Shown here: positions 10,369 through 19,629 of the stretch, in pieces
Layout: each line of letters opens with the position of its first letter
How positions within the stretch are numbered: position 1 is the stretch's first letter
From: Enterobacteriaceae endosymbiont of Donacia clavipes
GTDB taxonomy: Bacteria > Pseudomonadota > Gammaproteobacteria > Enterobacterales > Enterobacteriaceae
Assembly (NCBI RefSeq): GCF_012570365.1
Contig: NZ_CP046208.1
Coordinates: 284,734-348,733, forward strand
Reading direction: 5' to 3'
DNA length: 64,000 nucleotides
Program-made: the position numbers and the translations under genes
The notes under the pieces: model-generated
Database searches by the model: none
The model's input: the letters and a program-made list of their open reading frames with translations, nothing else
Told to the model about the DNA's origin: nothing

Positions 10369-10474
10369 ATAAAAATAATTCCTGAATTTTTTATTTACAA
10401 AATTATTAAAAAAATAAAAATGATTTTTATAAAAAAAATTTATTATTATATGTTTTAATTTTATTAAAATTTTT

Positions 10475-10933
10475 TTATAAATACGGATTTTTATATCCAA
10501 GTAATTTAAGTATATTAATTTCTTTTAATTCCATTAAATTTGCTTCTTTAAAATTTTTATGTTCATATTTTAATAAATGTAAAACTGCATGTATAATAAT
10601 ATGAGTATAATGAAATTTTGGTGTTTTTTTTTGTAAAATAGATTCATATTCAATAATTTCTTTACATAAGATAATATCTCCTAATAATTTTTTTTTAAAA
10701 AAATTATTTTCTAATAAAAAAGATAAAACATTAGTAGGTTTAGATATTTTTAAATATTCTTTATTGAGTTTTTTAATCATATTTTTTGTTACTATAGAGA
10801 TAGTTATTTCAATATTTCTAATATTTTTTTTTTTAAAAATTATATTTAACCAATAAAAAATTTCATTTTTTGTTGGTAAATTATAATTATTTTTACAATA
10901 ATTGTAATAATTTAAAATAATATTTGATTTCAT
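10475..10933 (-). CDS. ybeY: Endoribonuclease YbeY
   Basis: Metal-dependent endoribonuclease involved in 16S rRNA 3'-end maturation and ribosome quality control. The product has 152 residues (E. coli 155). The zinc-binding H-x3-H-x5-H motif is seen as HAVLHLLKYEH, and the family TNVLSF segment is present. The C-terminal LGYKNPYL matches E. coli LGYEDPYI. It lies 17 bp downstream of miaB; in E. coli ybeZ (PhoH-like) stands between them and is missing here, as are ybeX and lnt on the other side. Confidence 0.95.
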   Translation of the reverse strand: MKSNIILNYYNYCKNNYNLPTKNEIFYWLNIIFKKKNIRNIEITISIVTKNMIKKLNKEYLKISKPTNVLSFLLENNFFKKKLLGDIILCKEIIEYESILQKKTPKFHYTHIIIHAVLHLLKYEHKNFKEANLMELKEINILKLLGYKNPYL

Positions 10934-10950
10934 AAAATCCTAAATAAAAA

Positions 10951-12291
10951 TTAATTTTTACAAATAGAAATAAATACTGCATATAAAGAATATAAATAAG
11001 AATCAATAATTTTTACATTTATAAATTTACCAATATAATTATTATTACTTATAAAAAAAACAGTCCTATTATTTTCTGTTTTTCCAAAATATTGATTATT
11101 TTGAATAGATATACCTTCTACTAATATAACTTGTATTGTATTCATCATTTTTAAACTAAATTTTTTAGTCTGTTGTTTTAAATAATATTGTAATAAATAT
11201 AATCTTTCTTTTTTCTCACTTATACTTACATCATCTTTCATTTTACTAGCTGGTGTCCCTGGTCTAGAAGAATAAATAAAACTAAAACTCATATCTAAAT
11301 CGATATCTAAGATTAATGAAATAGTATCATAAAAATCTTTTTTAGTTTCACCAGGGAAACCAACAATAAAATCTGAACTAATTTGAATATTAGGTCTAAT
11401 ATTTTTAAGTTTATTTATAATTTTAATATAATCACTAACATTATATCTTCTTTTCATTAAAGAAAGAATTCGATCAGATCCACTTTGTATTGGTAAATGT
11501 AAAAAATTTACTAATTGAGGAATTTTTTTATATATATTAATTAATTCATCAGAAAAATTTTGTGGATGACTTGTAGTAAATCTAATTCTTTTTATATTTT
11601 CTATTTTAGATATCATTTGTAATAATTTTGTAAAGTTACAATGATTTTGTTTTTTAATATCTTTATAATTATAAGAATTAACATTCTGCCCTAGTAAATG
11701 TATTTCTTTAACTCCTTGTAAGGATAAATTTTTAATTTCTAAAATTATATCTTTATAAGGTCTACTTATTTCTTTTCCTCTAGTATATGGAACTATACAA
11801 TATGTACAATATTTATTACAACCTTCAATAATTGAAACAAAAGAACTTACATCTTTTGTTTTTTTAGGAGGAAAAAATTTAAATTTTTCAATTTTTGGAA
11901 AACTTATATCAATTAAATATTTTTTAAATTTATGTACTTTATATATCATTCTAGGTAATCTATGAAAAGTTTGGGGCCCAAAAATAATATCTACATAATG
12001 TGCTCTTTTTAATATTTTTTCACCTTCTTGAGAAGCAACACAACCACCAACTCCAATTATAATTTCAGGATTATTTTTTTTTAAATTTTTCCATCTTCCT
12101 AATTGATGAAATAATTTTTCTTGTGCTTTTTCTCTAATAGAACAAGTATTTAATATTAAAATATTTGCATTTTGAGCAGATTTAGTAATTTTACAATTTA
12201 ATTCTTTTTTCATAATATCAGCTATCTTAGAAGAATCATATTCATTCATTTGACAGCCCCAAGTTTTGATATATAATTTGTTATTTAACAT
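10951..12291 (-). CDS. miaB: tRNA-2-methylthio-N6-dimethylallyladenosine synthase
   Basis: Radical-SAM enzyme that adds the 2-methylthio group to i6A37 of tRNAs reading UNN codons. The product has 446 residues (E. coli 474). The N-terminal UPF0004 domain has its three cluster cysteines ([33 protein letters not shown]). The radical-SAM CxxxCxxC motif is [17 protein letters not shown] at about residues 157-172, and a C-terminal TRAM-like domain follows. Both iron-sulfur sites look intact. It needs MiaA for its substrate and a flavodoxin-type electron donor; fldA is about 2 kb away. Start [15 protein letters not shown] matches the family. Confidence 0.96.
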   Translation of the reverse strand: MLNNKLYIKTWGCQMNEYDSSKIADIMKKELNCKITKSAQNANILILNTCSIREKAQEKLFHQLGRWKNLKKNNPEIIIGVGGCVASQEGEKILKRAHYVDIIFGPQTFHRLPRMIYKVHKFKKYLIDISFPKIEKFKFFPPKKTKDVSSFVSIIEGCNKYCTYCIVPYTRGKEISRPYKDIILEIKNLSLQGVKEIHLLGQNVNSYNYKDIKKQNHCNFTKLLQMISKIENIKRIRFTTSHPQNFSDELINIYKKIPQLVNFLHLPIQSGSDRILSLMKRRYNVSDYIKIINKLKNIRPNIQISSDFIVGFPGETKKDFYDTISLILDIDLDMSFSFIYSSRPGTPASKMKDDVSISEKKERLYLLQYYLKQQTKKFSLKMMNTIQVILVEGISIQNNQYFGKTENNRTVFFISNNNYIGKFINVKIIDSYLYSLYAVFISICKN

Positions 12292-12353
12292 AATTAGATT
12301 ATAATAAATTGTTTTTATACAAAATTTTAATAAAACTTACATAGTAAATTAAC

Positions 12354-12425
12354 CTGGGGTACCTGGATTCGAACCAGGGATGCCGGTATCAAAAACCGAT
12401 GCCTTAACCACTTGGCTATACCCCA
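12354..12425 (-). tRNA. tRNA-Gln (anticodon UUG)
   Basis: A full cloverleaf folds from the minus strand: 7-bp acceptor TGGGGTA/TACCCCA, D arm GCC...GGC, anticodon stem TCGGT/ACCGG with loop TTTTGAT (anticodon TTG), T arm CCTGG/CCAGG. It is nearly identical to E. coli tRNA-Gln(UUG). The 3' CCA is not encoded. It belongs to a Met-Leu-Gln cluster next to glnS, the remnant of the E. coli metT-leuW-glnUWVX operon. Confidence 0.97.
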
Positions 12426-12437
12426 ATTTTTATATTT

Positions 12438-12527
12438 TGCGGAAGACGAGACTCGAACTCGTATTATGTTTACTAAAATAGCCAGAATCTAAATCTGGTG
12501 CGTCTACCAAATTTCCGCCACTCCCGC
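12438..12527 (-). tRNA. tRNA-Leu (anticodon UAG)
   Basis: Class II tRNA with a long variable arm. Acceptor GCGGGAG/CTTCCGC (one G-U pair), anticodon stem CCAGA/TCTGG with loop TTTAGAT (anticodon TAG), T arm ACGAG/CTCGT. It matches E. coli leuW, which sits in the same cluster. The variable arm is AT-rich compared with E. coli. CCA is not encoded. Confidence 0.97.
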
Positions 12528-12538
12528 AGAATAAATTT

Positions 12539-12614
12539 TAGCTACGATGGGAATTGAACCCATGACCTCAGCGTTATGAGTGCTGTGCTCTAACCAAAAC
12601 TGAGCTACGTAGCC
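12539..12614 (-). tRNA. Elongator tRNA-Met (anticodon CAU)
   Basis: Cloverleaf with acceptor GGCTACG/CGTAGCT, so the first pair is G1-U72, and anticodon loop CTCATAA. The anticodon stem CAGCA/CGCTG has an A-C mismatch next to the loop. It closely resembles E. coli elongator tRNA-Met from the metT operon, with a D loop two bases longer. CCA is not encoded. A lysidine-type isoleucine tRNA is the alternative, but sequence and position favour elongator Met. Confidence 0.93.
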
Positions 12615-12720
12615 AATAACTATTCTTATATTATGTAAATAATCAAGTATAACGTCAACTAATTTATTTATAAAAATTAATATTTTAAATTAAATTTTAA
12701 AAAAGGATTAAAATAAAAAA

Positions 12721-14361
12721 ATGTATAATTATTATAAAAATAATTTTATTTTTAAAATTATAGAAAAAGATATAAAAAAAAAAAAATATGATATGATTTG
12801 TACTAGATTTCCACCAGAACCAAATGGATACTTACATATAGGTCATATAAAATCTATTTGTTTAAATTTTTTAATAGCTAAACATTATAAAGGAAAATGT
12901 TTTTTAAGAATTGATGATACTAATCCTTCTACAGAAAATATTAAATATATTAAATCTATTATAAAAGATTTAAAATGGTTAGGATTTAAATGGGATGAAG
13001 AAATTAAATATTCTTCAAATTATTTTGATATAATGTATAAATATGCCATAGAATTAATTAATAAAAATTTAGCTTATGTTGATGAATTAAATATTAAAGA
13101 TATTAAAAATTATAGAGGAACATTATTAATAGCTGGAGTAAATAGTCCATATAGAAATCGTTCAAAAGAAGAAAATTTAGAATTATTTAAAAAAATGCAC
13201 TTGGGTTATTTTCCTGAAGGAAGTATGTCTTTACGTGCAAAAATTAATATGCAATCGAAAATAATTATAATGAGAGATCCTGTATTATATAGAATTAAAT
13301 TCAAAAAACATCACCAAACTGGGAAAAAATGGTGTATATATCCTACTTATGATTTTAGTCATTGTATTTCTGATGCAATAGAAGGTATTACACATTCTTT
13401 ATGTACGTTAGAATTTCAGGATAATAGAAGATTATATAATTGGATATTAAATAATATTAGTATAGGATTTTATCCCAAACAATATGAATTTTCAAAATTA
13501 CAAATAGAACATAATATTACTTCAAAAAGAAAAATTAATTTATTAATACAAAATAAAATTATAAAAAATTGGAATGATCCTCGATTATTAACTATTTCAG
13601 GATTAAGAAGAAAAGGATATACTGCTTCTTCTTTAAAAAATTTTTGTTACCGTATAGGTGTAACAAAACAAAATAATATTATTGAAAAATCTTTTTTAGA
13701 ATCTTGTATAAAATCAGAATTAAACAAAATAGTACCTAGAACTATGGCAATTTTACGACCTTTAAAAATAATTATTAATAATTTTCCTGAAAAAAAAAAA
13801 ATAAAATTATCTATTCCTAATCATCCAAATAACCCAAATATGGGATATAAAAATATTTATTTTACTAAAGAAATATATATAGATATTTTAGATTTTTCCG
13901 AAAAAGAAAAAAAAAATTATAGGAGACTTATTCTTGGTAAAAAAGTACGTTTAAGATATGCTTTTGTAATTAAAGCAAAAAAAGTAATTAAAGATAAAAA
14001 TAAAAAAATTATTTGTGTATATTGTAATTATTATAAAAATACATTAGGAATTAAAATTAATAAAAAACAAGAAATAAAAGGAATTATACATTGGATATCT
14101 TGTTCTTATTCACTTTCAGCTTCCTTTAAGTTATATGATATTTTATTTACAAAAAAAAATATTAGTAATTTTGATAATATTTTTTCTATTTTAAATAAAC
14201 AATCAATGTTGGTATATAATGGTTTTATAGAAAAAAATTTACTAAAAAATAACAAAAATAAACATTTTCAATTTGAAAGAGAAGGATATTTTTATTTAGA
14301 TAACAAGGATTTAAATAAAATTATTTTTAATAGAATTGTATCATTAAAAAATAATAATTAA
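12721..14361 (+). CDS. glnS: Glutaminyl-tRNA synthetase
   Basis: Class I synthetase charging tRNA-Gln, in divergent orientation to the tRNA cluster that contains its substrate. The product has 546 residues (E. coli 554). HIGH motif: RFPPEPNGYLHIGHIKS near residue 35. The KMSKS equivalent is ITSKRK (E. coli VMSKRK). LCTLEFQDNRRLY and SGLRRKGYTASSL are conserved, and the C-terminal beta-barrel anticodon-binding domains are present. A GGA ribosome-binding site stands about 10 bp before the ATG. Two in-frame poly(A) runs, 13 A at 12774-12786 and 12 A at 13790-13801, are slippage-prone. Confidence 0.97.
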   Translation: MYNYYKNNFIFKIIEKDIKKKKYDMICTRFPPEPNGYLHIGHIKSICLNFLIAKHYKGKCFLRIDDTNPSTENIKYIKSIIKDLKWLGFKWDEEIKYSSNYFDIMYKYAIELINKNLAYVDELNIKDIKNYRGTLLIAGVNSPYRNRSKEENLELFKKMHLGYFPEGSMSLRAKINMQSKIIIMRDPVLYRIKFKKHHQTGKKWCIYPTYDFSHCISDAIEGITHSLCTLEFQDNRRLYNWILNNISIGFYPKQYEFSKLQIEHNITSKRKINLLIQNKIIKNWNDPRLLTISGLRRKGYTASSLKNFCYRIGVTKQNNIIEKSFLESCIKSELNKIVPRTMAILRPLKIIINNFPEKKKIKLSIPNHPNNPNMGYKNIYFTKEIYIDILDFSEKEKKNYRRLILGKKVRLRYAFVIKAKKVIKDKNKKIICVYCNYYKNTLGIKINKKQEIKGIIHWISCSYSLSASFKLYDILFTKKNISNFDNIFSILNKQSMLVYNGFIEKNLLKNNKNKHFQFEREGYFYLDNKDLNKIIFNRIVSLKNNN

Positions 14362-14379
14362 TATTTTTAAAAATTAAAA

Positions 14380-14413
14380 ATAAAATCAATTATATTAATA
14401 TAATTGATTTTAT
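14380..14413. terminator. Perfect palindrome between convergent glnS and fldA
   Basis: A perfect inverted repeat with 17-bp arms and no spacer (core AAAATCAATTATATT and its complement) sits exactly between the stop of glnS (14361) and the stop of fldA (14418), which face each other. The outer bases give short A/T tracts on both strands. A bidirectional terminator is the natural reading; the absence of G-C pairs makes its strength uncertain. Confidence 0.55.
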
Positions 14414-14417
14414 AGTT

Positions 14418-14930
14418 TTATATTTTAAATTCTTTATATATTTGTTTTGTCCAAGTAATAATACGTGAATCTGTTAATTCTGGTTGTCTATCTTCGTCTA
14501 TAGTTAATCCTAAAAAATAATTTTTATTTTTTAAACTTTTAGTATGATAAAAATTATATCCTTTAGTAGGCCAATATCCTATGATTTGTGCTTTATTTTT
14601 TTTTATTATATTATAAATAATTTTTATTGCATCACAAAAATAATCGCCATAATCTTCTTGATCACCACAACCAAATAAACCTATAATTTTATTTTTAAAA
14701 TTAATTTTTTGTAAAATAGGTAAAAAATCATCCCAATCACACTGGGCTTCACCATAATACCATGTAGGTATTCCAAATAATATATAATTATATTTTTCAA
14801 TATCTTTTTTTTCTGTCTGAGAAATATTAAATACTGATGAAATACTATTTCCTAATTGTTTTTGTATTTTTAATGCAATATTTTCTGTGTTTCCTGTATC
14901 ACTACCAAAAAAAATACCTATCTTTGACAT
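14418..14930 (-). CDS. fldA: Flavodoxin I
   Basis: FMN-binding one-electron carrier of the cytoplasm. The product has 170 residues (E. coli 176). The FMN phosphate loop [13 protein letters not shown] is at residues 8-20. The aromatic FMN-stacking segments [15 protein letters not shown] and [14 protein letters not shown] are intact, so the protein should bind FMN. It lies 6 bp downstream of ybfF. In E. coli fldA supplies electrons to radical-SAM and isoprenoid enzymes; MiaB, encoded 2 kb away, is one plausible client here (inference). The regulator fur, which follows fldA in E. coli, is absent. Confidence 0.97.
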   Translation of the reverse strand: MSKIGIFFGSDTGNTENIALKIQKQLGNSISSVFNISQTEKKDIEKYNYILFGIPTWYYGEAQCDWDDFLPILQKINFKNKIIGLFGCGDQEDYGDYFCDAIKIIYNIIKKNKAQIIGYWPTKGYNFYHTKSLKNKNYFLGLTIDEDRQPELTDSRIITWTKQIYKEFKI

Positions 14931-14936
14931 TTTTTG

Positions 14937-15734
14937 TTATTTTTCTCCAATAAATATTATTTTTAATAAAAATTTTAAAATTAAATGCAAAATTAATTTT
15001 TTATTTTCAATATATAATAAATGACCAACATTAGGAATATTATATATTTTTGCAAAAGGAAATTGATTAAATATATTATTATAATAAATAAAATTTATAT
15101 AATTTGATAATTCACTTTTTAAAAAGTAAATATTTCCATTCCATCGAGGAAGTATATTCCAATCTAATATTTTTTTGTATTCATTTTTTAAAATTTGTAA
15201 ATTAAATTCCCATTTTCCATTTTTAAACACTTTTAATAATGTATTTATTATATACAGATTTTTAATATATAATTTCATGATCTGAAAAATTTTTTTTTTA
15301 ATTAAAATATTTTTTTTATATATTATATCAAATATATTAAAAATATTTTTATTAAAATATTTATATTTAACAGGGGCAATATCTAATATAATAATAAATT
15401 TTATTTTATTAGGTATAAGTTGAGTAAGTTTCATTGCTATCTTTCCACCCATAGAGTGTCCTATAATAATAATATTATTTTTAATATTTAAAAAATTTAA
15501 AGTTTCTAAAACGTCTTGAGATAAAAAAATATAATCCATTCCTTTACTATGAGATGATAAACCATGATTTCTTAAATCTAATAATACAATTTTACATTTT
15601 AAATATTTATTTAAAAATTTCCCCATTACATATAAACTTTTTTTATTACCAAATAATCCATGAAGTATAATAATTGTATATTTATTTTTAATAAATAAAT
15701 AATTATATGGAATAATTAAATAACTTAAAATCAT
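14937..15734 (-). CDS. ybfF: YbfF-type alpha/beta-hydrolase (acyl esterase)
   Basis: Alpha/beta-hydrolase of the YbfF family, in E. coli an esterase acting on acyl-CoA-like esters; its physiological role is not settled. The product has 265 residues (E. coli 254). The oxyanion segment ILHGLFG, LRNHGLSSH, the nucleophile elbow GHSMGGK, the Asp-containing LDIAPVKY segment and the C-terminal His in GHLLYIENK are all present, so the catalytic triad is intact. In E. coli ybfF lies beside seqA and near fldA; seqA and ybfE are gone. Keeping an esterase of unknown role in such a small gene set suggests a maintained function. Confidence 0.9.
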   Translation of the reverse strand: MILSYLIIPYNYLFIKNKYTIIILHGLFGNKKSLYVMGKFLNKYLKCKIVLLDLRNHGLSSHSKGMDYIFLSQDVLETLNFLNIKNNIIIIGHSMGGKIAMKLTQLIPNKIKFIIILDIAPVKYKYFNKNIFNIFDIIYKKNILIKKKIFQIMKLYIKNLYIINTLLKVFKNGKWEFNLQILKNEYKKILDWNILPRWNGNIYFLKSELSNYINFIYYNNIFNQFPFAKIYNIPNVGHLLYIENKKLILHLILKFLLKIIFIGEK

Positions 15735-15905
15735 ATAAAGTAAAACTCATTTTAAATACATTATTATATTATATATAAATTTAAAATTGATTTTTAATAA
15801 ATTTAAAATTTATGATATAATTTTTTTATTAAAAAAAAATTTTATATTAAAAAATGTTATTTACTTTAAAATATATATTTTTATATAATTAATAATTTAT
15901 ATATT

Positions 15906-17516
15906 ATGAAAAATATTAATCCTACAAAAACTATCGCTTGGAAAAATTTGAAAAATCATTTACAAGAAATGAAAAAAATTAATCTTTATCATCTTTTTCA
16001 AAAAGATAAAAATAGATTTGCAAATTTTTCGATTAATTTTGAAAATAAAATTCTTTTTGATTATTCAAAAAATATAATTAATAAAAATACAATGCAATAT
16101 TTAATTAATTTAGCAAAAGAAATTGGTTATATTGATTTTATTAATGCATTATTTTACGGTAAAAAAATTAATGTTACAGAACATCTTTCTGTTTTACATA
16201 CAGCAACAAGAAATAATAATAATTTTTTATTAAAAAATAAAAAAATATATGATGATATAAATTTTATTTTACAAAAAATAAAAAATATTTCTAATAATAT
16301 TATTTTAAACAAATGGAAAGGTTATACAAATAAAAAAATAAAAAATATTATAAATATAGGTATAGGTGGATCAGAATTAGGACCATTAATGGTTACAGAA
16401 GCATTAAAATTATATAAAAATAAACTAAATTTATTTTTTTTATCTAATATTGATTCTGATCAATTAATGAATATTATTAACAAAATAAAACCAGAAGAAA
16501 GTTTATTTATTATCGTATCAAAAACTTTTACTACACAAGAAACAATAACAAATGCTTTAAGCATAAAAAAATGGTTTATAAAAAAAATTTTTACAAAATT
16601 TAATAAAAATATACTATCAAAACATTTTATTGCTGTTACAAATAATATTTATGCTGCAATAAATTTTGGTATCGATCAAAATAATATTTTACCATTGTTA
16701 TCTGAAATAGGAGGACGTTTTTCTTTATGGTCTTCTGTAGGATTATCAATTTCCTTATCTATCGGATTTAATAATTTTAAAAAATTATTAAAAGGTGCTA
16801 ATAAAATGGATAATCATTTTTTTTATACTCCTATAAATCATAATATTCCCATTATTATGGCTTTAATTAGTATTTGGTATAGTAATTTTTGGAATACAGA
16901 AACGGAAGCTATAATTCCCTATTCTAATAATATGCGCTTTTTTCCAAAATATTTACAACAATTATGTATGGAATCTAATGGTAAATCTATAGATAGAAAT
17001 GGAAATAAAATAAAATATCAAACTAGTCCCATTATATGGGGAGATATTGGTACTAATGGACAACATTCTTTTTTTCAAATGTTACATCAAGGTACTAAAT
17101 TAATACCATGTGATTTTATAGCTTCAGTTAATTCAAATAATTTTTTTAAAGAACATCATAATAAACTTATTGCAAATTATATTGCACAAACAAAAACACT
17201 AGCATTTGGTAATGTTAATGAATATATATTACAAAAAAATATATATAAATCTTGTTTTGGAAATCATCCAAGTAATTCTATTTTTTTAAAAAAGATTAAT
17301 CCTTATAATTTAGGTTTATTAATTTCTTATTATGAACATAAAATTTTTATGCAAGGAATAATTTTAAATATTTTTTCTTTTGATCAATGGGGTGTTGAAT
17401 TAGGTAAAAAAATAACGAATATTATACTTAATGATTTTGATCAAAATATTAAAAAAGTAAATAAATATGATAGTTCAACTAATGGATTAATTAATTTTTA
17501 TAAATCTTTTTATTAA
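15906..17516 (+). CDS. pgi: Glucose-6-phosphate isomerase
   Basis: Interconverts glucose-6-phosphate and fructose-6-phosphate, linking glycolysis, amino-sugar synthesis and the pentose phosphate path. The product has 536 residues (E. coli 549). Signatures: NIGIGGSELGPLMV, SKTFTTQETITNA, GGRFSLWSSVGLSISL, MESNGKSIDRNG (catalytic Glu), GTNGQHSFFQMLHQGT (catalytic His) and FDQWGVELGKK (catalytic Lys), all intact. It stands alone between divergent ybfF and convergent deaD, a junction not found in E. coli, so a rearrangement placed it here. No strong ribosome-binding site is visible before its ATG. Confidence 0.97.
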   Translation: MKNINPTKTIAWKNLKNHLQEMKKINLYHLFQKDKNRFANFSINFENKILFDYSKNIINKNTMQYLINLAKEIGYIDFINALFYGKKINVTEHLSVLHTATRNNNNFLLKNKKIYDDINFILQKIKNISNNIILNKWKGYTNKKIKNIINIGIGGSELGPLMVTEALKLYKNKLNLFFLSNIDSDQLMNIINKIKPEESLFIIVSKTFTTQETITNALSIKKWFIKKIFTKFNKNILSKHFIAVTNNIYAAINFGIDQNNILPLLSEIGGRFSLWSSVGLSISLSIGFNNFKKLLKGANKMDNHFFYTPINHNIPIIMALISIWYSNFWNTETEAIIPYSNNMRFFPKYLQQLCMESNGKSIDRNGNKIKYQTSPIIWGDIGTNGQHSFFQMLHQGTKLIPCDFIASVNSNNFFKEHHNKLIANYIAQTKTLAFGNVNEYILQKNIYKSCFGNHPSNSIFLKKINPYNLGLLISYYEHKIFMQGIILNIFSFDQWGVELGKKITNIILNDFDQNIKKVNKYDSSTNGLINFYKSFY

Positions 17517-17531
17517 TTTTGTTAATAAAAA
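17507..17531 (+). terminator. Hairpin overlapping the pgi stop codon
   Basis: Perfect 10-bp inverted repeat TTTTTATTAA / TTAATAAAAA with a five-base loop. The left arm contains the pgi stop codon. Only a weak T-rich tail follows, so it may act as a weak terminator or as a 3'-end stabiliser. Confidence 0.35.
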
Positions 17532-17707
17532 TTAGTAAATAAATTTATTTAATTAATAAAAATAAAAAATAATAATTTATAATTACTTTTGTTTTATTTT
17601 AAAAAAATATTTTGTATGGTAAATATATATCTTTTTTATTAAATATTTAAATATTTATATATTTTATTAATTAAACAAAATTTTTATAAAAAATTTTTTA
17701 CTAAATT

Positions 17708-19375
17708 TTATATATTTTTTTTATAATTCTGATATGATTTTTTAAATTTAGGCATTAAAATAAAATTTATTTTTTTGTTTAAAATTTTAATATTTTTAGT
17801 ATATTGAATAATATTTTTTTTAATTTTTGAATTTAATTCAACAGTAGAATAATAAGTAAATAATTTAATGTTTCCAATATTATTACTTTTAATTTTAAAT
17901 TCGTTAATAATTGCTCCTACAACATGACGAATTTCTAAATTATCTTTTTTACCTATATTAATACGATATATATCCATATAATTTTGTTTTTTTTTATATC
18001 TTTTTGTATACTTATTTTGAATAAAATTTATTTTTTTATAAAATTTTTTTCTATCATATAATGAATCAGGAGGTAAAATTAAAGGTTTTTTCCCTTGTGC
18101 CATTTTTAATAAAATAATCATTAATGTTTCTTGATTTATATTACTTTGAATAATTATTTTAGATAAAATATCTTTATATTTTTTTAAATCAATATTATTT
18201 ATTTCTTTTTGTATTTTTAGAATAAATTTTTCTAGTCTTTTTTGACATAAAATTTTAGAATTTGGTAATAATATTTCATTAATATTACATTTAATTCTAC
18301 GTTCGATATTTTTTAGTAATCTTTTTTCTCTATATTCGATAAATGTTAAAGATTTACCCTGTCTACCTGCTCTTCCTGTTCTACCTATACGGTGAATATA
18401 TGATTCTATATCCATAGGAATATCATAATTTATGACTAAATTAATTTTATCAACATCTAAACCTCTAGCTGCTATATCAGTAGCGATTAAAATTTTTAAT
18501 TTACCATTTCGAAATTTTTCTAAAGTTTGTTCTCTATTATTTTGTTTCATATCACCATTTAATGGTGCACTATTATAACCAAATTGTTTTAATTTATCTG
18601 ATATTTCAATTGTTGATGTTTTCATTTTAACAAATATCAAAACTGCATCAAAATTTTCAGTTTCTAAAAATTTCATTAAAGCTTCTATTTTTTTACCATA
18701 TATTATCCAATAAGTTTGTTTAATATCAGGAATAGTTTTAATATTTGTTTTTATAAATATTTCATACGGATGAATCATAAATTTTTTAGTTATATTTTTT
18801 ATTCTTTTTGGCATTGTTGCGGAAAATAATGATGTTTGACGTTTTTTAGGTATTGTAGATAATATTTTTTCTACATCTTCAATAAAACCCATTCTTAACA
18901 TTTCATCAGCTTCATCTATAACTAAACTACTTAATTTTGTTAAATTAACAGTTTTTCTTCTAATATGATCTAATAAACGTCCTGGAGTAGCTATAATAAT
19001 TTGTACTCCCAAACGTAAATTTTTTAATTGTATATGATATGATTGCCCTCCATATAATGATACAATATTTATACCGTGAATATATTTTGCAAAAATAGAT
19101 GTAGCTTCTGCTACTTGTATGGTTAATTCTCTTGTAGGTGTTAAAATTAATACTTGTGTTTTTTTACTAGATAAATTTAAATTATTTAATAAAGGTAATA
19201 TAAATGCTGCCGTTTTACCACTTCCTGTTTGTGCTATTCCTAAAACATCTTTACCTAATAATAAATAAGGAATACATTTTTTTTGTATTGGCGAAGGTTT
19301 TAAATATCCTTTATTATTTAATGATTTTAGAATAAATTTATTTAAACCAAATTTTGCAAAAGTAATATTAGTCAT
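17708..19375 (-). CDS. deaD: DEAD-box ATP-dependent RNA helicase DeaD (CsdA)
   Basis: RNA helicase that helps large-subunit assembly and RNA turnover. The product has 555 residues against 629 in E. coli; the shortening is at the C-terminal tail. Helicase motifs in order: Q motif, AQTGSGKTAAF (I), PTRELTIQVAEA (Ia), TPGRLLD (Ib), VIDEADEML (II), SATMP (III), ATDIAARGLDVD (V) and YIHRIGRTGRAGR (VI). A DbpA-like RNA-binding domain can be made out at about 470-545. In E. coli nlpI lies between pnp and deaD; it is missing here. Confidence 0.95.
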   Translation of the reverse strand: MTNITFAKFGLNKFILKSLNNKGYLKPSPIQKKCIPYLLLGKDVLGIAQTGSGKTAAFILPLLNNLNLSSKKTQVLILTPTRELTIQVAEATSIFAKYIHGINIVSLYGGQSYHIQLKNLRLGVQIIIATPGRLLDHIRRKTVNLTKLSSLVIDEADEMLRMGFIEDVEKILSTIPKKRQTSLFSATMPKRIKNITKKFMIHPYEIFIKTNIKTIPDIKQTYWIIYGKKIEALMKFLETENFDAVLIFVKMKTSTIEISDKLKQFGYNSAPLNGDMKQNNREQTLEKFRNGKLKILIATDIAARGLDVDKINLVINYDIPMDIESYIHRIGRTGRAGRQGKSLTFIEYREKRLLKNIERRIKCNINEILLPNSKILCQKRLEKFILKIQKEINNIDLKKYKDILSKIIIQSNINQETLMIILLKMAQGKKPLILPPDSLYDRKKFYKKINFIQNKYTKRYKKKQNYMDIYRINIGKKDNLEIRHVVGAIINEFKIKSNNIGNIKLFTYYSTVELNSKIKKNIIQYTKNIKILNKKINFILMPKFKKSYQNYKKNI

Positions 19376-19475
19376 TAATATATATACCTCTTAAATATAT
19401 TTTTTTTAAAAAATAAAAAATTAATAATTTATATAATAATTAAAATTGCTAATATATAAGATTATAAATATCTAA

Positions 19476-19505
19476 TTGTAATTATGTTTAAAAACATAAT
19501 TACAA
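19476..19505. terminator. Hairpin between pnp and deaD
   Basis: Perfect 14-bp inverted repeat (TTGTAATTATGTTT / AAACATAATTACAA) with a two-base loop, 125 bp past the pnp stop and 100 bp before the deaD start. There is no clear U run. It could terminate pnp transcripts or protect their 3' ends. The nlpI gene occupies this interval in E. coli. Confidence 0.4.
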
Positions 19506-19629
19506 ATATTAATAATTAATTTTTATAAATTAATATATTAATTACTATTTATATTTTGAATATATAATTATCAAATAATTTATATTATTTTTTTAATAAA
19601 TTTTTTATAAAACATAAATATTATTAAAA

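Noticed and set aside
10369-10500. 44-residue N-terminal extension of leuS
   Set aside because: No homology, overlaps ybeY, and the internal ATG has a ribosome-binding site and the family N-terminus.
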